Assembly: GCA_001899305.1 (NCBI GenBank)
Contig: MKWL01000015.1
Location: 186,001 to 250,000 of the forward strand
DNA: 64,000 nt
Reading direction: 5' to 3'
Source: Thiobacillus sp. 0-1251
GTDB taxonomy: Bacteria > Pseudomonadota > Gammaproteobacteria > Burkholderiales > Thiobacillaceae
Position numbers and translations under genes: made by a program. The notes under the pieces were generated by a model. That model was not told the origin of the DNA. It did no database searches and saw only the letters and a list, made by a program, of their open reading frames with translations. Positions 60,536 to 64,000 of the stretch are shown here, one piece after another (position 1 is the first letter of the stretch; each line of letters starts with the position of its first letter).

Positions 60536-61174
60536 CTAGGCTGCCGGCGGCAGGCTCTCCAGGCTTTCCGCGGCGATCTCGCGTACGTCCGCGTCTTCGT
60601 CCGCCAGCCGCGCGTCCAGCCAGCTGCGCGCGGCGGCCTCCCCGGTCAGTCCCAGGTAATGGCAGGCATCGGCACGCACCCGCGCGTCGGCGTGTTGCGA
60701 GAGTTCGCCCAGGCGTGGCAGCAGCGCGCGCAGCGTGTCGCTGCCGGCAAAGGCTTCCAGCAGCACGCCGGCGCCCAGCCGCACATTGAGGCTGGCCTCG
60801 ACGTTGCCGACGATAGGCAGCACTGCCGCAAGCAGCGTGGGATCGGCCTCGATCAGCGCCTGCGCACGCGGCAGCTGGCCCTCCTTCAACAGCATGTGGA
60901 ACCAGTCGGCCAAGCCGGTCTCGCTGTCGGCCTTGGCCGCCCATTCGGCGAGTTCGGCCGGGCTGCGCATGCCGGCGAGTTCGATGCGGCCGAGCCGCAG
61001 CCACGGCACGGTCCAGACGCCGAGTGTCTGTCCCACCTCGGGGTGAACGTTCAGGTTCACGGCTTCGAGGCGTCCGATCGCGCCCCGCTTCACCAGGTCG
61101 GCAAGCGCTGACAGCATCGCCGGGCAGTACGGGCATTGGGTGGAAATGAGCAGCAGGGCGTCGGGTGCGGACAT
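60536..61174 (-). CDS. Thioredoxin-fold protein fused to HEAT-like repeats
   Basis: A 212-residue protein. Residues 1-80 are a thioredoxin fold with the redox motif CPYC at 14-17 and the cis-proline in TVPWLRL. The C-terminal half (about 105-212) is a series of short helical pairs (LPRLGELSQHADARVRADAC, LADEDADVREIAAESL) resembling HEAT repeats. No signal peptide is seen, so it acts in the cytoplasm. The helices may dock it onto a partner that it reduces. Confidence 0.8.
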   Translation of the reverse strand: MSAPDALLLISTQCPYCPAMLSALADLVKRGAIGRLEAVNLNVHPEVGQTLGVWTVPWLRLGRIELAGMRSPAELAEWAAKADSETGLADWFHMLLKEGQLPRAQALIEADPTLLAAVLPIVGNVEASLNVRLGAGVLLEAFAGSDTLRALLPRLGELSQHADARVRADACHYLGLTGEAAARSWLDARLADEDADVREIAAESLESLPPAA

Positions 61175-61218
61175 GGCGGCGTGAATCCGCTGTGGCGGAA
61201 TCGGCAGATAATGGCAGG

Positions 61219-61857
61219 ATGGAATTTACCATCCTCCCCGTCACCCCGTATCAACAAAACTGCTCGCTGGTATGGGACGCCGATGGCCGGGCGGCCTTGA
61301 TCGATCCGGGCGGCGAAGCCGCGCGCCTGCTGGGCGAAGTGCAATCGCGCGGCCTCGCACTGGAAAAAATCCTGCTCACCCACGGCCACCTCGACCATGT
61401 CGGCGCAGCGGTCGAACTGCGCGAAGCCCTCGGCATCCCCATCGTCGGCCCGCAGCGCGAGGAGCAGTTCTGGCTCGACCTGTTGCCGCGGCAGGCCGAG
61501 CTGTTCGGGTTTCCGCCTGCGGCGGCGTTCACGCCCGACCAATGGTTGAACGACGGCGATCGGGTGGACGTGGGGACCCTCCGTTTCGACGTGCTGCATT
61601 GTCCCGGCCATACGCCCGGCCATATCGTGTTCTTCCAGCCGGATGCGCGACTCGCTTTCGTCGGCGACGTGTTGTTCAAGGGCTCGATCGGCCGTACCGA
61701 TTTCCCGCGCGGCGACCACGCGGCGCTGATCGCCGCCATCCGCGACAAGCTGTTCCCGCTCGGCGACGACGTGCGTTTCGTGCCGGGACACGGCGCGATG
61801 TCCACGTTCGGCCGCGAGCGCCGAGAAAATCCCTTTGTCGGCCAGTCGGCGGATTGA
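61219..61857 (+). CDS. Metallo-beta-lactamase-fold hydrolase, YcbL/GloC-like
   Basis: A 212-residue single-domain hydrolase with the metal motif THGHLDH at 54-60 and further ligands in LHCPGHTPGH and FVGDVLF. This single-domain form matches YcbL-type glyoxalase II enzymes, which hydrolyse S-lactoylglutathione and other thioesters. It differs from the ETHE1-type protein at 29952-30701. The ATG at 61219 has a weak ribosome site, and the divergent thioredoxin-HEAT gene is 44 bases away. Confidence 0.87.
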   Translation: MEFTILPVTPYQQNCSLVWDADGRAALIDPGGEAARLLGEVQSRGLALEKILLTHGHLDHVGAAVELREALGIPIVGPQREEQFWLDLLPRQAELFGFPPAAAFTPDQWLNDGDRVDVGTLRFDVLHCPGHTPGHIVFFQPDARLAFVGDVLFKGSIGRTDFPRGDHAALIAAIRDKLFPLGDDVRFVPGHGAMSTFGRERRENPFVGQSAD

Positions 61858-61897
61858 TCCCCGTGTCGCGGCTTCCCATCATTGAAAGGAGACCGAG

Positions 61898-62380
61898 ATG
61901 AACCCTCCCCGATTATCGTGTGCGCTGTTCCCGGCCGTGTTGCTGCTGGCAGCCGCTGCGCAGGCGCAGGACCTCTCCGTCATCGTCGTGCCGCCGCCCG
62001 AAGCCCCTGCGCTGACGCAGACCGCGCAAGCTCTGGTCGACGCGGCCAATGCGCGCGTGCCGCAGCTCGACACGGCCGGCCTGCTGACGCAGCTGAAGAC
62101 GCAGCTGCAAACGGTGGTGCTCGACGTGCGCACGCCGGCCGAAGTCGACTACTCGGGCCACATCGCGGCGGCGCATTTTTTCAACATCACGCGCGGGCTG
62201 CTGGAATTCAGGATCGAAGCCGCGGTGCCGGACAAGGCCACGCCCATCGTCGTCTATTGCGGCGTCAGCCAGCGCAGCCCGCTTGCGGCCGACACACTGA
62301 TCAAGCTCGGCTACACGAACGTGAAGAACTACCGCGACGGCTTCGTCAACTGGATGCGAGCCGGCCTGCCGATCGAGTAA
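61898..62380 (+). CDS. Exported rhodanese-domain protein
   Basis: A 160-residue protein with a signal peptide (ending AQA-QDL) and a rhodanese domain (VVLDVRTPAEVDYSGHI). The catalytic Cys121 is in YCGVSQRSP. It would handle sulfane sulfur in the periplasm. It follows the YcbL-like gene after 40 bases and has GAAAGGAGAC upstream. The combination with a thioesterase-like hydrolase suggests a redox or thiol-sulfur role, which is inference. Confidence 0.87.
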   Translation: MNPPRLSCALFPAVLLLAAAAQAQDLSVIVVPPPEAPALTQTAQALVDAANARVPQLDTAGLLTQLKTQLQTVVLDVRTPAEVDYSGHIAAAHFFNITRGLLEFRIEAAVPDKATPIVVYCGVSQRSPLAADTLIKLGYTNVKNYRDGFVNWMRAGLPIE

Positions 62381-62399
62381 TCAGGCAACCGGGTCGGTC

Positions 62400-63293
62400 T
62401 CAAAGCGGCGTGATGGCACCGGCCAGCGCGCCGGCGGCGTCGGCCGTGGCATGCCCGCGGTCGCGGCGCGGATTGTATTCGACGATTTCCATCGCCACGA
62501 AGGCGCGGTCGCCGCGCAATCGGGACAGCGCATCGGCAAGCTCGGCACGGCGCAGGCCGCCGGGCACCGGCGTGCCGACGCCCGGTTCCTCCTCGGGATC
62601 GAGCGCATCCAGATCCACGCTCACCCCGAAACCGGCGGTGCCCTGCCGCACGATGGTGAGCGCCTCCTCGAATACTTCGGCCAGGCCCCGCCGGCGCACC
62701 TCATCCATCTCGAACACGCGCACGCCGAGGCCATGCAGCAGCGCCGCCTCGCCGGCTTCGTAACTGCGCACGCCGATCAGGCACACATGCTCGGGCAGCA
62801 GCTTGGCTTCTATGCCCTCGATCCCGGTGAGCGTTGCGTCGCCGTGGCCGAGCAGGGCGGCCAGCGGCATGCCATGAATCTGGCCGCTCGGCGTGGTGGC
62901 GAAAGTATGACTGTCCATGTGGGCGTCGATCCAGATCAGGCCGATGGGACCCCGGTCGGCCAGCGCGCGATGCACGCCGCTCCAGGTCCCGATCGCGCAG
63001 GAATGATCGCCCCCGACCACCAGCGGAAAGTTTCCCGCCTGCAGCACCCTTTCCACTTCGGCAGCCAGCCGTTCGCCGAGCGCCCTCACCGCATGCAGCG
63101 GCGTGTCCAGCGCTTCGCGCGGCACGCGCAGGATCGCATTCCATTCCACATGCTGCAGCGGCGTGTCGTGAAAGACGCGGTAATGGCGCAACGCATCCGG
63201 CCCTTCGGCGGTGGCCGGGTCGGGCGCGCCGGCGCCGCTGGCGGCGCCGATGACGATGAGATTGCGCGAGGAAGAAACGGAGGCCGGGATCAT
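62400..63293 (-). CDS. rocF: Arginase
   Basis: A 297-residue ureohydrolase. The manganese site is spread over GGDHS (94-98), DAHMDSH (123-129) and SVDLDALDP. The family also includes agmatinase; the SH and EG positions here fit arginase better, but I cannot exclude another guanidino-substrate. It would turn arginine into ornithine and urea. It lies 26 bases after the truncated gabD on the same strand. Confidence 0.87.
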   Translation of the reverse strand: MIPASVSSSRNLIVIGAASGAGAPDPATAEGPDALRHYRVFHDTPLQHVEWNAILRVPREALDTPLHAVRALGERLAAEVERVLQAGNFPLVVGGDHSCAIGTWSGVHRALADRGPIGLIWIDAHMDSHTFATTPSGQIHGMPLAALLGHGDATLTGIEGIEAKLLPEHVCLIGVRSYEAGEAALLHGLGVRVFEMDEVRRRGLAEVFEEALTIVRQGTAGFGVSVDLDALDPEEEPGVGTPVPGGLRRAELADALSRLRGDRAFVAMEIVEYNPRRDRGHATADAAGALAGAITPL

Positions 63294-63319
63294 GCCGTCA
63301 GCCTAGCAGGTGCACGGGC

Positions 63320-64000
63320 TTATCCCAGTCCACCCAGGTTTACGTACTTGCTTTCCAAGTACTCGTCGATTCCGCTGCGCCCGCCCTCGCGCCCCAGTCC
63401 CGACTGCTTGACGCCGCCGAATGCCACCTCGGCAGTGGAAATCAACCCGGCGTTGATGCCGACCATGCCGTAGTCGAGCCGCTCCGCGAGTCGCCAGGCG
63501 CGGCCGAGGTCGCGCGTGTAGGCATAGGCAGCGAGGCCGTACTCGGTGTCGTTGGCCATGCGGATCACCTCGGCCTCGTCGGCAAAGCGGATCAGCGGCG
63601 CTACCGGGCCGAAGGTCTCGTCGCGGCAGATCTGCATGTCGGGCGTGCATTGGCTCAGCACCGTCGGCTGGAAGAACAATCCACCGAGCGCATGGCGACA
63701 GCCGCCGGTCAGCAGTGTCGCGCCGTGGGCGAGCGCGTCGGCGATGTGGGTTTCGACTTTTCCCAGCGCGGCGGCACTGATCAGCGGGCCGGTCTCCACA
63801 CCGGGCGTGAAGCCTTCGCCCACCTTCAACTGGGCCACTGCAGCGGTGAATTTTTCAACGAAGGCATCGTGGATCGCGTCCTGCACGAACACCCGGTTGG
63901 CGCACACGCAGGTCTGCCCGCTGTTGCGGTACTTGCTGGCGAGCGCGCCTGCCACCGCCGCGTCGAGGTCGGCATCGTCGAACACGATGAAGGGTGCGTT
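63320..64000 (-). CDS. gabD: Succinate-semialdehyde dehydrogenase-like enzyme, C-terminal part (cut by window end)
   Basis: The visible 226 codons form the end of an aldehyde dehydrogenase of the GabD class: the catalytic cysteine in NSGQTCVCANR, the NAD-site ETFGPVAPLIRF and the end FGGVKQSGLGREGG followed by DEYLESKYV. Oxidises succinate semialdehyde to succinate. The frame runs to the last base with no start, so at least half the gene lies beyond the window. It is upstream of arginase on the same strand. Confidence 0.85.
   Translation of the reverse strand, partial: NAPFIVFDDADLDAAVAGALASKYRNSGQTCVCANRVFVQDAIHDAFVEKFTAAVAQLKVGEGFTPGVETGPLISAAALGKVETHIADALAHGATLLTGGCRHALGGLFFQPTVLSQCTPDMQICRDETFGPVAPLIRFADEAEVIRMANDTEYGLAAYAYTRDLGRAWRLAERLDYGMVGINAGLISTAEVAFGGVKQSGLGREGGRSGIDEYLESKYVNLGGLG

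Noticed and set aside
1-64000. Insertion sequences, phage genes, CRISPR arrays, tRNA or rRNA
   Set aside because: No transposase, integrase, spaced repeat array or tRNA-like fold was seen while reading the window.

Overview
The window is 64 kb of GC-rich bacterial chromosome, densely packed with ordinary housekeeping and accessory genes on both strands. I saw no rRNA, tRNA, insertion sequence, prophage or CRISPR array. The gene content points to a betaproteobacterium, probably near the Thiobacillus/Nitrosomonadales side (inference from memory of gene families, not a search): rsmB-DUF4390-ntrY-ntrX-trkA-trkH, FdxA next to an AddAB-type nuclease, OpgG-OpgH-OpgD, GlcDEF, a class II ribonucleotide reductase, a PEP-CTERM protein and a persulfide dioxygenase. 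No stretch above about 300 bases lacks a gene.

Region by region. 1-7.7 kb (+): tail of rsmB, a DUF4390 protein, the NtrYX two-component system, the TrkAH potassium system, a TPR protein and yggX, ending in a strong terminator. 7.7-10.7 kb (-): DUF815 ATPase, Nudix-ThiE fusion, an anchored protein and phoU. 10.8-13.3 kb (+): a cytochrome c with 2-oxoacid dehydrogenase E1 alpha and beta. 13.3-17.8 kb (-): argJ, two flavin-fold proteins (one fused to GAF and a putative winged helix) and small proteins. 17.8-24 kb (-): fdxA-addB-addA. 24.2-29.9 kb (+): trxA, rho, rpmE, an M48 lipoprotein protease, a GT-C membrane protein and mobA.

30-39.3 kb is the most distinctive part. A seven-gene minus-strand operon (phosphoketolase/transketolase-like TPP enzyme, DUF1537 sugar-acid kinase, GlcD, GlcE, VOC protein, GlcF, persulfide dioxygenase) is divergent from an IclR regulator. 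The 105-bp gap between them holds four TTTCA-TGAAA operator-like repeats, one a perfect 19-bp palindrome. I infer an IclR-controlled pathway for a small sugar acid or glycolate. Next come a PEP-CTERM protein behind a sigma-54-type promoter and the overlapping opgG-opgH-opgD osmoregulated glucan operon.

46-64 kb holds short operons: AI-2E-family permease with GcvR and CbiX; DUF502 with an unknown protein; HDOD with GIY-YIG; class II ribonucleotide reductase with a patatin; SrkA kinase with an N-acetylglutaminylglutamine-type amidotransferase and a lytic transglycosylase; DUF2237 with a zinc-ribbon protein; Rnk with a DMT exporter; a thioredoxin-HEAT protein; a YcbL-like hydrolase with a periplasmic rhodanese; arginase and a truncated succinate-semialdehyde dehydrogenase. 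The candidate unusual systems are the IclR/TPP-enzyme/GlcDEF operon, the NtrX with a dead ATPase domain, the PNPOx-GAF-winged-helix regulator, and the cytochrome-E1 operon without E2 or E3.
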